From Zarea fungicola (lineage: Eukaryota > Ascomycota > Sordariomycetes > Hypocreales > Cordycipitaceae): a stretch of 64,000 bases of DNA. Both the position numbers and the translations under genes were made by a program. The stretch covers positions 47,701 through 111,700 of the forward strand of contig FWCC01000234.1 in NCBI GenBank assembly GCA_900169235.1, in the 5' to 3' direction. Shown here one piece after another: positions 45,427 through 56,214 of the stretch; position 1 is the first letter of the stretch, and the number at the start of each line of letters is the position of its first letter. The notes beneath the pieces are model-generated. The model ran no database searches, was not told the DNA's origin, and was given only the letters and a program-made list of their open reading frames with translations.

Positions 45427-46247
45427 ATGAAACTAGTTGTGGCTACCATCGCTGCACTGGTTGCGCAGACCGCGGCATCAGGACAGCCACTTCGCGAGCA
45501 TGACCCTGATACCGTCAAATCATGCATCGAGTGGTACAATAACTACGACCAATACACCTGCCAGGAGGTGATTAAACAAAATGGAATCACCCTGGATGAA
45601 TTTCGCGCCTGGAATCCCACACCATTAAAGAAGATTGCACTCCGTGGCTCCCCCTCTCATACTGCGTTTTCACGCAGGAAAAGTACGACGCAGTGCAATC
45701 GGCCATCTCTGCGGCGACCACGTCCACGACCACAACTGCGACCACCACAACCGGCCTGGGCCCTTCGCCTACTGCTCGGAGTGAGGTTGGCTGCTACAAG
45801 GACGGCAATGCCACGAGCCCCGTTATGCAGAAGCGCATGAGCCCTGACGGAGGCGACTCTGACCTTACCCTGGCCCGATGCCGGGACTCTTGCTACCGCG
45901 GAAGCTATCGCCTCGCTGGCGTCAAGAACGGCAACGAATGCTGGTGCAGCCAGAACATATTTGGTGATTTGGCCGCCGACGACAAGGAGTGCAATTTGAA
46001 GGGCGGCGGCGATTCTAGTGCCATGTGCGGCGGGAGAGATCGTCTCTTTGCCTATAAAGCGCAGTACGCCGATGGACCAAAGCCTACGTCGAGCAGTTCA
46101 GCGACCAGCGCTGCGAGTTCCGCGAATGTTGTGTCGACCAATTCTGCGAGAAACGCTGCGAGTCCCACCAACGGCTTGTCTCGCAAGAAGGAGCTCTGGC
46201 TGATTAGCGGTGTTGTAGGGGCCAGTCTCTGCATCTGGGGTTGTTAA
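45427..46247 (+). pseudogene. LysM plus WSC secreted protein with an apparent one-base frameshift
   Basis: ATG at 45427 opens a signal peptide (to about residue 18) and a LysM module containing SCIEWYNNYDQYTCQEV, ITLDEFRAWNP and PLKK. The frame then changes. From 45633 the correct continuation of the module (its second cysteine region DCTPWLPLSYC) lies one frame back, as if one G were missing at 45631-45634. The second frame continues through a Thr-rich linker, a complete WSC domain (VGCYKDG ... CWCSQN ... CGGRDRLFAYKA) and a Ser-rich stretch, ending in a hydrophobic GPI-like tail at 46247. No GT-AG intron can bridge the change without losing conserved residues. LysM and WSC both bind polysaccharides such as chitin and glucan. 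Either the gene is freshly broken or there is a sequencing error; all other parts look intact. Confidence 0.75.
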
Positions 46248-46709
46248 TAGTAGAAACACGCATTTATACCCATTTGAATTTATACGTGTAACAGCATGAG
46301 ATTTCACCAAATTGGTTACTTGTAAAATTAAAATTTACGTTATGAATCATCTTCATCGCACATGAATGCATCACAGAATGACTGGTTGACGGAGAACTAT
46401 TTAGAGTGGTGGGCCAGAGCCGCTAGTTGGAGACACCAGAATAACAGGCCGGGTGACTCACGGAAAGAGACCAAAATACGGCGCATTTTACCCATTTCAA
46501 GGCGGTTCATGAACGAGATTCAATTCGCTCGACAATCTCTGGCTTGTTTAGGCAGTATATTGTTTGGCTGCTGCAGCCGAGACGAAACAACCACGCATCC
46601 AGCCCCAGGCAGGGACAGGTCGTATTTCTTCCCATCATCACCATACCTCGGCAGCAACCCGCTCACCTGCAGCAGATTTCGCACAATTTACATTTAATTG
46701 GCCGTACAA

Positions 46710-47432
46710 ATGGCCCATCATTTGTCTGGAGACACTGGCTTCCCCAGGTTCTCTGAGCTGCCCACCGAGCTTCAAATCAAAATATGGGAAATGACAGTCG
46801 AGCCACGCCGCGTCCCTGTTTCCTGTTGGTTTGGAGACGAGCCCGCGCCATACTTATCCCCTTTTAATGATGAAAAACACTTTGAGCGAAACATGGATCG
46901 GTACATCACCGCGGCCACGCTACGCAATAAGACGACGAGGCCCAATGTGATTTATGCAACTTCACCTCTCAAACCAGCGATCCTCGACGTTTGCCAACAA
47001 AGCCGCGCAATAGGTCAGCGCGTTTACACAGCGTTAGAGCTTACTCCGCGTTCGGGCGTTTCTTATGCATGGTTGCACCTGGGAATTGATACAGTCTATC
47101 TAGACAAACCTTGTTTTGTAGCCTTTCGGCATTGTGCCGATAGTATCCGGAGACTTGAGTTTGAGGCGGACATTGGTGACGAAGGCTGGTGTTGGAGGTG
47201 GTCCAACGATGTCATTGTATTTGACAAGCTTGACCACTGCCTCATCAACACTAATGACTGTTGGTGGGACTGGTGGACTGATGAAGGCGATTACAGCTAT
47301 CGCCCCCTGTGCAGCCCGGAGAATTTATGGATACGGCTCATAAAAACGGGTGAGATGCGATCGGGCGCTGATTTAGACCGCGAAGCTGTTAGGCTCAGGC
47401 TGGAAGAGGAGAACATGGCGAGGAATGACTAA
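46710..47432 (+). CDS. 2EXR-domain family protein
   Basis: A single exon of 240 residues. The N-terminal signature is FPRFSELPTELQIKIWEMTVEPRRV, split here as FPRFSELPTELQ and KIWEM...PRRV. It is followed by PAILDVCQQSRAIGQRVY, the two conserved blocks of the large fungal 2EXR family (formerly F-box-like hypothetical proteins). The domain's biochemical role is unknown. Trp-rich segments (CWRWSND, CWWDWWTDEGDY) and a highly charged C-terminal helix follow. No signal peptide or membrane segment. The start chosen is the first ATG (46710); an upstream non-ATG extension is open. These families are expanded in filamentous ascomycetes and are often lineage-specific. Confidence 0.82.
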   Translation: MAHHLSGDTGFPRFSELPTELQIKIWEMTVEPRRVPVSCWFGDEPAPYLSPFNDEKHFERNMDRYITAATLRNKTTRPNVIYATSPLKPAILDVCQQSRAIGQRVYTALELTPRSGVSYAWLHLGIDTVYLDKPCFVAFRHCADSIRRLEFEADIGDEGWCWRWSNDVIVFDKLDHCLINTNDCWWDWWTDEGDYSYRPLCSPENLWIRLIKTGEMRSGADLDREAVRLRLEEENMARND

Positions 47433-48652
47433 GAGATGCTTATTATCGGCGCGTTATGACCTGCACTTTCCTGTACTTACGGTGGCCGCTGGTACCCAGG
47501 CCATATATTTTGCCATCGGAAGATGTTGCCAAGCTAGGGCGTCTGGGTGGCACCGCCTCCAGACGTGAGCATCTCACGCACATGAGGCTGTGATGAGAGC
47601 AAGTTCACCAAATCATGCTTAAATCTAGCGTCGTTACCAGAACCAATTACGGGCACCAATTGAAGGCGCCAACTAAGCACTAGACAAGCACCTAAAATAA
47701 GACAGAGTCATACCTGCAGCAACACACTTTTCTCCTTCTCTACTTTCTTCTTTCTTTTAGAGTTAACAATCTCAAGACGTTGATGTATCTCATCGCTCAC
47801 TGGTGTACGCTTTCTGGCTGCCACATGTAGCCATTTTTAATGGTTTGCCCTTGGTTTCAGCATCAAAGACCGTCACTCTTGTTACCATGTTCGCAACCCG
47901 TAGCCAGCGGCAGGGCGAGCGGTCTGATCGCGAGTGCCTATGAGCTGATGTCACGCTGGACGGTGCTTGTGTATGTTGAAGGAAGCGAAATACGGAATCA
48001 ACCTGGGAAGCCCCACGCGCGCTATTGCTCGAGACGTTGCGAGAGAACTGTGCGTCTGTTTAAAATGTGGCAACCTGCGCGGCTGGAGGCCGCTGGACGA
48101 AAATGTACTACTTCTACTGCTAGGGCCAACACAATACCCTATTTGCTCCATAATGAGTGTCCAGTGATGGGCTTGTTCTTTCCGTGGCGCCGAAGTAGAC
48201 CGAGAAGCTGGCCTGTAAATAGCGGCGATGAAAAGTTTCTTCTTCTGATTGGCTCCAAGTGCAAGGTATGGATCTACATACAGGAAAACTATGGCGCAAA
48301 TATTATTACCGCTTATGGCTGCAATACAACCTTACCCCAGCGGGAAGAAGTACAAACTTTCTTGGCGTGGCTATGCTCCATATATACGACAGATACGGCA
48401 GTGCTATAACTACGTTAAATATAATATCATCTGTCGCATTGCCGAGTTGCCAAGTATATCTGCCAAGGAATAGATTTTCTCCGACTACGCTGTCTGCTAC
48501 TCAACTACAAGAGCTAGATGGGAAGCATTGCGAAGGCTCAGGATTGGAGAAATATAAATACATCCCTGCCAAAAGAAAAATTATTTACATATTCTATCAA
48601 CAAACGCCAGTCAACGAGCCATATAACAAAGAAATCTGTAGCTGCAGGCAAT
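47433..48652. other. Intergenic region, no gene seen
   Basis: Several overlapping open frames at 47840-48897 lack domains, signal peptides or supported splicing and overlap each other. I regard them as chance. The right end contains the TATA element of the next gene. Confidence 0.4.
48553..48560 (+). promoter_or_regulatory. TATA box of the eight-cysteine secreted protein gene
   Basis: TATAAATA lies about 93 bp upstream of the ATG at 48653. The same octamer lies at a similar distance from the divergently oriented small secreted gene at 49.9 kb. Confidence 0.55.
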
Positions 48653-48961
48653 ATGAAGTTCCAACTCGCCTTACCCATGCTCGCAACTCTCGTCGGAGCG
48701 CAAGGTTTAATGGTGGAGTGGTTCGGATGCAAGCAAGAGTACCAAATCACAAATGTACGCGACGAGGGATGTACAAATGTCAGCGGCTTCAAGAACGACA
48801 ATCTGTGTGGCGTGAAGATAATTCCCCACGGCCACTGCGACTTCTACACCAGCAGCTGCTTCAGACCGGGTTGGACCAAGAGAACATGCAATGCTAGAGA
48901 TGGAAGATGCGATACCACGGCCTGGCCGGCCATCTACTCTTATCAGTGCTTTTTTGACTGA
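48653..48961 (+). CDS. Small secreted eight-cysteine protein
   Basis: A single exon of 102 residues. The signal peptide covers residues 1-16 (LALPMLATLVGAQG), leaving a mature protein of about 85 residues with eight cysteines, enough for four disulfides. Landmarks are WFGCKQEYQI, RDEGCTNVSGF, HGHCDFY, SSCFRPG and SYQCFFD at the C-terminus. It contains one N-glycosylation sequon (NVS). I do not recognise the family; size, secretion and cysteine content match candidate effectors or antimicrobial proteins. A TATAAATA element sits at about -93. The frame upstream of the ATG is open but lacks another ATG with better context, and the signal peptide fixes the start. Confidence 0.75.
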   Translation: MKFQLALPMLATLVGAQGLMVEWFGCKQEYQITNVRDEGCTNVSGFKNDNLCGVKIIPHGHCDFYTSSCFRPGWTKRTCNARDGRCDTTAWPAIYSYQCFFD

Positions 48962-49422
48962 ATGACGACGGTAAGAACAAGATACTACTGAGCTCAAGGT
49001 TGTTCCCAGAGCTAATCTGAAAGCTAGGACTAAGAGCCAGAAGCTAGGCGGCTCAAAGCGATGCAGTTAAGATGGCCAAGTATTGCGAGGTAAATAAATT
49101 TACGAGCCGAGCCAACGACGGTGGTTTTATAGTGCGTCTAGTACAGCGCAATGGAAAAACGATCGATGTTGCGACAACCGTCATTATCTGATGGATCATT
49201 TAGCTACCAGTGATTTTACAATAACAATATGAAAATCAAATTCTTATTTTGAATATCATGAAGAAAAACAGTTATACTAGTTAATAATAACATAAATATT
49301 ATTAGTTTTGAAGTAATATATGTATAAGACTCCTATCTTTCCCAACTCAATGTGCCCTGAAAGCTCAACATCCGTTCGGTTCATAAAACTCTAACTATTA
49401 TAACAAGTCGACGCCTTCATAT

Positions 49423-49873
49423 TTACGAGCAGGAGAGAATAACACTACCGCCGTTGTCATGAGCTCCAGTAATTGGGTCAGTGCCGATATTGTGGCATGC
49501 CGTTCCAGCATCTCCCTTTTTAAAGGGTCCAATTCGAAAGATGGTATTCCCACTGCAAGATTTGTCGTTGAAATCGTAAACCTGGATGAAGCAGGTTTCA
49601 TCATCCTCAATATCGAGACTCTTGATTTGAAAGTTGCTGTAAGGCTGAACGCCAACACCACTGCAGCCACTGCCACCTCCAAAAATACCGCTGCCAGGTG
49701 CAATAACATTGGTGTCAATTGTACCTTGACCGTTTGCACAGAAGATAGACACAACTGCCTCTGAGTTGGCTTGAACCAAGGCCGCGCTGGCAATAAGCGC
49801 AATAGTTGACTAGATTTCAATCAGTCTAGTAATAAAGATGGACCATAAAGCAGCTTACCTTGAGGCTCATCAT
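49423..49873 (-). CDS. Small secreted six-cysteine protein, 2 exons
   Basis: Exon 1 is only 15 nt (49873..49859, encoding MMSLK). A 49-nt GT-AG intron (49858..49810) leads to exon 2 (49809..49423), giving 133 residues. The splice completes a signal peptide (STIALIASAALVQA), which strongly supports the model. The mature protein is Gly-rich, with GSGIFGGGSGCSGVGV, then NFQIKSLDIEDDETC and VYDFNDKSCSGNTIF. Its six cysteines and beta-rich pattern resemble small beta-sandwich or crystallin-like secreted proteins of fungi. Family not recognised. A TATAAATA element lies at 49987..49980, about 107 bp upstream. The gene converges on the eight-cysteine secreted gene. Confidence 0.78.
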
Positions 49874-49979
49874 GATGTCGCGCAAATAGTAGTAAATGCT
49901 AAGTAATTGGTTTAGATAGTAACGAATAATTGAGATGGTTTGCTTCTACCAAATCTTGATGCATGGGACATTGGCGAGG

Positions 49980-49987
49980 TATTTATA
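49980..49987 (-). promoter_or_regulatory. TATA box of the six-cysteine secreted protein gene
   Basis: TATAAATA on the minus strand about 107 bp upstream of the start codon at 49873. It is identical to the element of the neighbouring secreted gene. Confidence 0.55.
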
Positions 49988-51162
49988 GACAAGTCGTTTA
50001 GTAACCTCGGGGACTCTTGGGAGAGTCTGTAAGGTAGACTCTGCATTTCAACGCAAATGATTCCGTCTTAATGTTGCTGGCATATGACCTTCATGACTAT
50101 GGTGACACTGATCTGCTACACAGTCATCATTCTGACGTAGCTTCAACACATCCTATTGGTTTCAATTATCTGCCCCGTGTATACGTTCTTGGCAGCTACG
50201 TGTGGATGTACCATAACTTGTTTGACCAACAATTATGCCAAAGCAGTGATGGCATCTGCCAAGCCACTATAGCGAGTATGGCGAATAAGTGCTTACCACC
50301 CATAGAGGGCAGTGGATATTTGCAAAGGTTATCGGCTAAAAGTTTCTGTCTGATGATGGTTAAATTGATATCATTCTGTAATTTTCGACACGGTAACTTT
50401 TTGGCAAGGCCAAAGTCGGGTGGCTATCCAAAAGTGCAACAATTGACTAAGGTTTTAGCAAAAACACACCAAAAATAGCGCGCTGAGAAGTTTAAGTCTC
50501 GCCGAGTTCGAACCAACAGCTACCCCACTTCAGTAATCTTACAGCACGTTTCATCTGACTAGGTTCCATTCACTTGGCGGAAGAGTTCGGCCGTTAACCG
50601 TCGGATACTTATTCGTCACTCGGATGTCGCAATTTGGGCTCGGACCTAGTCTGCATTGTGACATTTAGCGGGAACTCCGGCAGAACCAACATCGGAATAT
50701 CCGTGCTTGTTATCTGCGCGTCAGCAATCGGGTTTCTACGCTATCCAGAAAATCACAGCAAGTTGAGGACAAAATTACTGGAATCACAAGGTTGCCAATG
50801 TTCCTATGACATAGCAAGGCCCACCACATTGCCACTGGATGCGGTGGCCGACAGCAGCCAGTTACGGCTACGAGAAGATGATGGCCACAATAGTCATGCA
50901 TGGAGAGAAGCCTTCTCAATGCGGGCATCGTGAAACTAGAGCGTTTTGTTGAACCAGCATCAAGTTTTAATATTTAAAGCTGTAGTAACTGTGGATGCCA
51001 AGCTCGGCAATTGGTATTGTACAAACGGTCATGATAAAGAACAAAAGAAAACAATTCCGCTTTAAATGAAGGATCCCTGCGCATGCTTCTATATTTACGC
51101 CCCGGAAAAAAAAACGCCTCCCAATTTTTGCAGTGTCTTCAAACATAGCCAAGCCCTGTGCC
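49988..51162. other. Intergenic region, no gene seen
   Basis: About 1.2 kb with no supportable gene. A 135-codon plus-strand frame at 50071-50478 lacks any domain, signal or codon regularity that would support it. Confidence 0.4.
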
Positions 51163-52590
51163 TTAGATTGTCACAGCATTTTCCACCCATCTGCTTAACT
51201 TGACACAATTCTTGTCGACGTGATTAGAGAATAATTCTGCAACCCAAATCATGATCATGTATGTAATCGCGTTGCCGCAAAACACTGAAAAGTTGTACTT
51301 GAAAGCAGTGTCGGTACCATTGATGCGCCACAAAGCCGGAACTATAACGTAGCTGACGATGTGCATAACTGGACCGTGCACAATGTACAAAGAAAAACTT
51401 ATCGAGCCGAGATACTGGGCGATTGCAGAGTTGAAGGGTTTTTGGAGTGTTTTGGAGTTTGATAGCGCATAAATGAACATGATGGCGCCGGTACCGTTGA
51501 CGAAACGAAATGGAATCTTGGCCAGGCTTGCAGGCACGAGGGTGCAGATGAAACGGTAGCCTGGCGTGGTGGTGAGGCGGTCGGACGGCGCAGACATGAG
51601 GAACAGTGACGCGAAGAGGATGACGGCTAGGCGAACTCGTCTCCAGGTGATGGACTTAGCGGCGGGCTCTGCATCTTGGCTCGGCCTTCTCAGAGTCGCA
51701 TCTAAATCGCTACTCGAGGCAGCGACTCGAGTCGGCAACGTCATGGAAGAGTTGAACTTCTCCGAGACCGCGCGCGAGGCTCGTACAGCATCCAACTCAG
51801 CAAGACAAGCTCCCATGATGTACAGCACAATCTCCCACATGCCGCAGGTAAGGGTGTAGCCGGCGAGAAGAACCATGAAAACTAGGCGAGCGCGCACAGT
51901 GCAGCGACTGAGCATAAGCAGCACAAGAGTGAGGACCATGGATGCTCTTAACTCGGCCGGTATGGTCCATGTATGTACATCGTATTCGGTAAAATAAGAG
52001 CCCGCGAAAAGATTAAACAATCTTTCCATCTCGCTGTACCAGTGGCGAAGTTCCCCAATAAAAGAGTCTTGTAGAGGCGGAAAGCCGTCGGGAAATCGGA
52101 TTACGGTGAGATTGCGGCGGGAAGGCTCCCACAGACCAAGTCGTAATGTGAGAGCAATTCCAAACGTTGATATAATAACGGGCAAGCAGAGTCGGACGAT
52201 GCGGCGTAATAGACTGGAGCTGAGGTTCCGGCCGAGCGTTTCGAAGTCCTGCGCATGAAGCAGACTGATTGGCTTCAGAGCGTTAACATAGCCACCCACG
52301 ACGAAGAAAATTGCCACCATGGCATGGCCTGAATATATAATGCGTATTATCGGCAACTGGAGCAAATTGTAATTCTTGGATTCCAGTCCATAGCCCCAAA
52401 AGACAATGGTTGAGCTGTATGCGAGTGAGGTGTGGAATATGACGACAATGGCGGCTGCGCAGCCCCGTACTCCGTTGATGTATGAAAGTGATTGAGACCC
52501 ATTCTGGGCTTTTCTTTGCGCTTGACCAGAAGTAAAGAAACTAGGGAGTACCGAGCCGAGAAACGATGCAACACCGCCGGCTTTGGGCAT
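51163..52590 (-). CDS. Acyltransferase-3 family multi-pass membrane protein
   Basis: A single exon of 475 residues. The acyltransferase-3 start motif SYINGVRGCAAAIVVIFH contains the conserved arginine and histidine. About ten hydrophobic segments follow, including AMVAIFFVVGGYVNAL, a loop with the conserved HTWTIPAEL, and ISFSLYIVHGPVMHI near the C-terminus. Members transfer acetyl or longer acyl groups from acyl-CoA to sugars, glycans, lipids or secondary metabolites at a membrane. The loop between residues about 270 and 320 is Ser-rich, hydrophilic and likely cytosolic. The start used is the first ATG (52590), since the frame upstream opens with GTG. Acceptor unknown; no biosynthetic cluster adjoins it. 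Confidence 0.9.
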   Translation of the reverse strand: MPKAGGVASFLGSVLPSFFTSGQAQRKAQNGSQSLSYINGVRGCAAAIVVIFHTSLAYSSTIVFWGYGLESKNYNLLQLPIIRIIYSGHAMVAIFFVVGGYVNALKPISLLHAQDFETLGRNLSSSLLRRIVRLCLPVIISTFGIALTLRLGLWEPSRRNLTVIRFPDGFPPLQDSFIGELRHWYSEMERLFNLFAGSYFTEYDVHTWTIPAELRASMVLTLVLLMLSRCTVRARLVFMVLLAGYTLTCGMWEIVLYIMGACLAELDAVRASRAVSEKFNSSMTLPTRVAASSSDLDATLRRPSQDAEPAAKSITWRRVRLAVILFASLFLMSAPSDRLTTTPGYRFICTLVPASLAKIPFRFVNGTGAIMFIYALSNSKTLQKPFNSAIAQYLGSISFSLYIVHGPVMHIVSYVIVPALWRINGTDTAFKYNFSVFCGNAITYMIMIWVAELFSNHVDKNCVKLSRWVENAVTI

Positions 52591-55500
52591 TTTGCCGCTG
52601 TGGTCGGCCGGTGGCACCGGCAGCCGCAGTAGAAGCTTACACAGACAGGCCCACGGCCAAGAGGTTTACTCTGGATAAACAAATGAGTATCCCAAATGGC
52701 AAAGTTGCAGCTCTACAGGGCCTGAGACAACCAGACCTCGGCCGAAGAAGGCTCTGGGCCAAGGCCAAGCTTTATACAGCCATGCTCAACGCAAGCAGTA
52801 AAATTGAATTCCACTGTTTCGGTGGCCAAATTCCACTGGTGGAATGTGGGCCATTATCGACTGACCAAGTATTTCCAGGTGCGATTTACGTCCCCGTCTC
52901 CGAAGTGCGGGTGCCGCCTTTTACGCTTTCAGGTTTAGTTCTTGAATCCAGCCTATCACACAGATAGATCCCTCTTTAGTGATGTGTTCCAAGCTTCCCC
53001 TTCTCCATAGATCCCCTGACATGGCCCTCCACTAATAATAACCCCTGCAGGGAGAAGGGAACAATAATATTTGTCTTGCATACCTGCCGCATCCTACAAT
53101 TGCACGTGATGTTAAGCAACGCGGCCACACAAATTAGCCTTTGACTTATTGCAATATAAAAACGCCCTGCGGACCGCAATTATGGCCAAAAAAAACTCTC
53201 CAGAAAGGAGCAGACCGTCACGCGGTGGCTCAGAATCACCCAGTGCCCCCCTGATTCATTAGTGCAAAGTCAGCAACAAAATTTGGCCTAACGCCGGGAC
53301 TGATCGGCGACAGACTGGTTAGCGTCACAACGCGAGTTGGCCGTTGCGCTGTTGGCTGTCAAAACAAGGCCCATTAGCGCACTTGTATGGAGAATCTAGC
53401 TCCGTCAGATTGGGATTTGCGAAAATGAAACGCACTGTGAGCCAGTTGCCACCAGGTATTTACTGCTCCCCGCCTCTTCCGACACGTGTACGCAAGGCCT
53501 TTGCCACAGGCCAAATACTGAGGGGATGGTTGGATAGTGGGATAGGTAGGTTTTACACCCTTCTAGCAACCAAAGTTGGGCTATTCTTAGATAAACAGGT
53601 GTTCTATCTAGCAGGACTTTGGGACGGAATAAAGATTACTTCTTAGGAGAAGGAAATATAAATTAAACTAATGCAAGGTACACTAGTTAATTCTTAGAAG
53701 AGTCCGGCCGACGAACGAGGCACTTGGCAGGGGTCGAGAGCTTTCGCCTCAGAGTTGCATCAGCCTGCGCAACGTTGCACGTGCCTCATTAACCATTGAC
53801 TGGAAGTAAATGTGTGGAAACGGCGCAGAGAGTCTGTTCTTCCTTGAAGAGACGCCACACCACAAGCCGCAGCCGAGGCCTTAAGATTCATCGCCCCCAC
53901 ACGACCCTGCATTTTACTTTCCAAACAGCTGGCTTTACCACGGCGACCTGCCCATTTTGAGTGCTTTTAGCCGCTGGGTTGGCTTACTGGAGGGCTTTTA
54001 CGCAGGCTGCCCCCCGCTCCCTAAAGAGCTACACAATGAGGGCCGGTCAAGCATTGATTCACCCACAAACATCAATACCGGTGCGGGGCCCAACTGCCGG
54101 TCAATACCACTTTGGAAGGTGGCTTCATAAACTGGAGCAAGTAAATTACGTCAAATGTAAAATCTTTTCCTAGGAAGATTGAAGAAAGCAGTCCTTGTTT
54201 TTACTCCACAGGCAAAAAAAAACAGAAGTTCCTTTGCAACGGAGCCTCCACGTGCACCTTTCATGCAGAGAGCAGAGTTTGTCAAGGTCACAGTACAGTT
54301 ACTTGCCAGCTGAAAGTTCCCAGTTTATCCTGGGTGCCGTGTATAAGCCCTGAATAACCAACTACAATGGGCTTCGCGGTTATGTAAATTTTATTTCGAG
54401 TTTTGTACTCACACTTTTCCTCATAGTTTGGGAATTCTTTTGCATCGACAATCCAAATACGCGACGGGCCGAGAGCGACCAGCTTAGACCATCTTCAACG
54501 GCAGATCCAGAGCCAGCTAGCCCAATGTCTACATAGTGTGTACTAAGCTCAACAATTCAACTCGCTCAGCGACTGAAAAGGGAAAGGTTTTGAGTGCCAA
54601 GACCTCCCACTCCGCCCTGCGGAGTCTTTGACGGACTTCCCGGAGGTGAAGCCGTCAGCAGATTGATGGGGAATGGAGGGTCGTAAACCAGCATCTAAGC
54701 AAAAATAAGCATAACTCTGTTAGATACTAAGGTTAATAGTTAAAACGGATTCATCGCCGAAATGAGATATAGCCACTTTTCTTTTAGTGTTCAGGAAGCA
54801 TCTAGAGTTCCCATCGACAGCGGAGTTGGCGGTGTGGGAATATTGGACGTCTTGCCTCTTGCCTGTTACGCGGGCATCGCCATTCCCCTGAGGACCTAAT
54901 AATGCCAATGGCCCCGTGCCGGTCCCGCTGCTGTTCGGTTGGCAAACAAGGCTGCAGGCGATTCCGCAAGGCGAAAACTGACAAGGCGCAGACTTTTACA
55001 ACTCCGAGTTGGCTACTGCCCCTGCAAGCCAGCCGCCTCAACGGCGAATAGCCACCAGCCGTCAACAGTGTTCTGTTTGGCTTGACTGAATAGCAACAAA
55101 GAAGCTGGCAGGCCATCATGAAGAACTAATGGCAGGGGTCAGAAAAGTGTCTACGTTACCAGGACACTAAGTTACGTACCCGACGGGGGATGCAGCTTTC
55201 TCCCAAAAACGAGGGTCTTGACTACGCCCACTATTGACTACCCAGTATCCCACATTGACGAGTTCCGAAACGAGTTCTGGACTGCGGTTGGGTCTAGCGG
55301 GGCTACAATGGAACAGGCGCAAACTTTCTTGACATTTAGAACGTTACTTTTAGTTTACGAGGCTGGGCTCGTAGGATATTCTCACCTGACAGGATGAGCC
55401 GATGTGTCACACGTGTAGCAGTCCAGCATTTATGGCTCCGCCATATTTCAAATAAAGTAGTTACTTTAGGAGGTTTAGCTTCTTAGTTCCTAGAGGTTAT

Positions 55501-55799
55501 GGCGATAGCCAGGGCCAACCATCCCTCCTTCATTGGCGGTCACTTATAAATCACTGCCAATACAATAAATGGAGAGGAAGCTATCCCTGTGTCACGCCTC
55601 TATCGCCGTACCTGTGTTCCTGAAAGCTTATGCAATATTGGTATAAGTCATCCTCTTTTCATTGCTCAGTCTATCCCTCGGCATCTTTAAGCCTTCTGTG
55701 CCATCTTTGCAGGGCGAATTGTCGGACTTCTAATCACACTGTGCTGGAACGCGATTGCAGAGCTATGATGGTAGTCCTCCCCCGTTATAGAAGGTCTGT
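52591..55799. other. 3.2-kb gene-poor region
   Basis: No gene could be supported. Short frames lack domain or signal features. The stretch has several CG-rich inverted words (for example near 54605-54655), but I could not delimit an element. Confidence 0.4.
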
Positions 55800-56005
55800 T
55801 GTGACCACTGAGTCAGGTCGAGCAGCTGTTCCTGTGAGGCCTGACTCCTGCCGCTGATACGAGGTCATCACGGCAGCCGTGGAGGAAGGAGGGATTTTGC
55901 CTGTTTGTTGTTTGCTTTTCTTGCTTTTGACCTTCTGTATATAGAATAGAACAGAAATTCCTGCTCTATCTGTAGCTTGATTTCTTCAATCATAACTAAG
56001 TTACA
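55800..56005 (+). mobile_element. Possible solo LTR
   Basis: A 206-bp segment begins TGTGACCACTG and ends CTAAGTTACA. The ends form the imperfect inverted repeat TGTGAC/GTTACA expected of a gypsy-type LTR. It has a TATA-like TGTATATAGAATAG in its right third, followed by a pyrimidine/AT-rich end. Flanking 5-bp words do not match, and no internal element is present, so this remains a candidate only. Confidence 0.3.
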
Positions 56006-56214
56006 ATTGACATATATACTGGGAGACACTGCTCTCAGTACTGTGCCACGTAACTGCTTGTGCTCATATCAACAAGTTCCTTCCTCATCCCCCCCTCTAA
56101 TCGATGCTTACTACGAAAATAAAATAAAAAAGAATATTAGTAATTGCACTGATTTTTGGACACCGCCAAGTTTCTAGAATGAATACAATTCTTAGACTCA
56201 TTCACTATTGTAAA

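Noticed and set aside
47840..48897. Two long overlapping plus-strand frames (189 and 212 codons)
   Set aside because: No domains or signal, and the second overlaps the well-supported eight-cysteine secreted gene in another frame.
50071..50478. 135-codon plus-strand frame
   Set aside because: No recognisable domain or promoter; amino-acid order looks like translated non-coding DNA.
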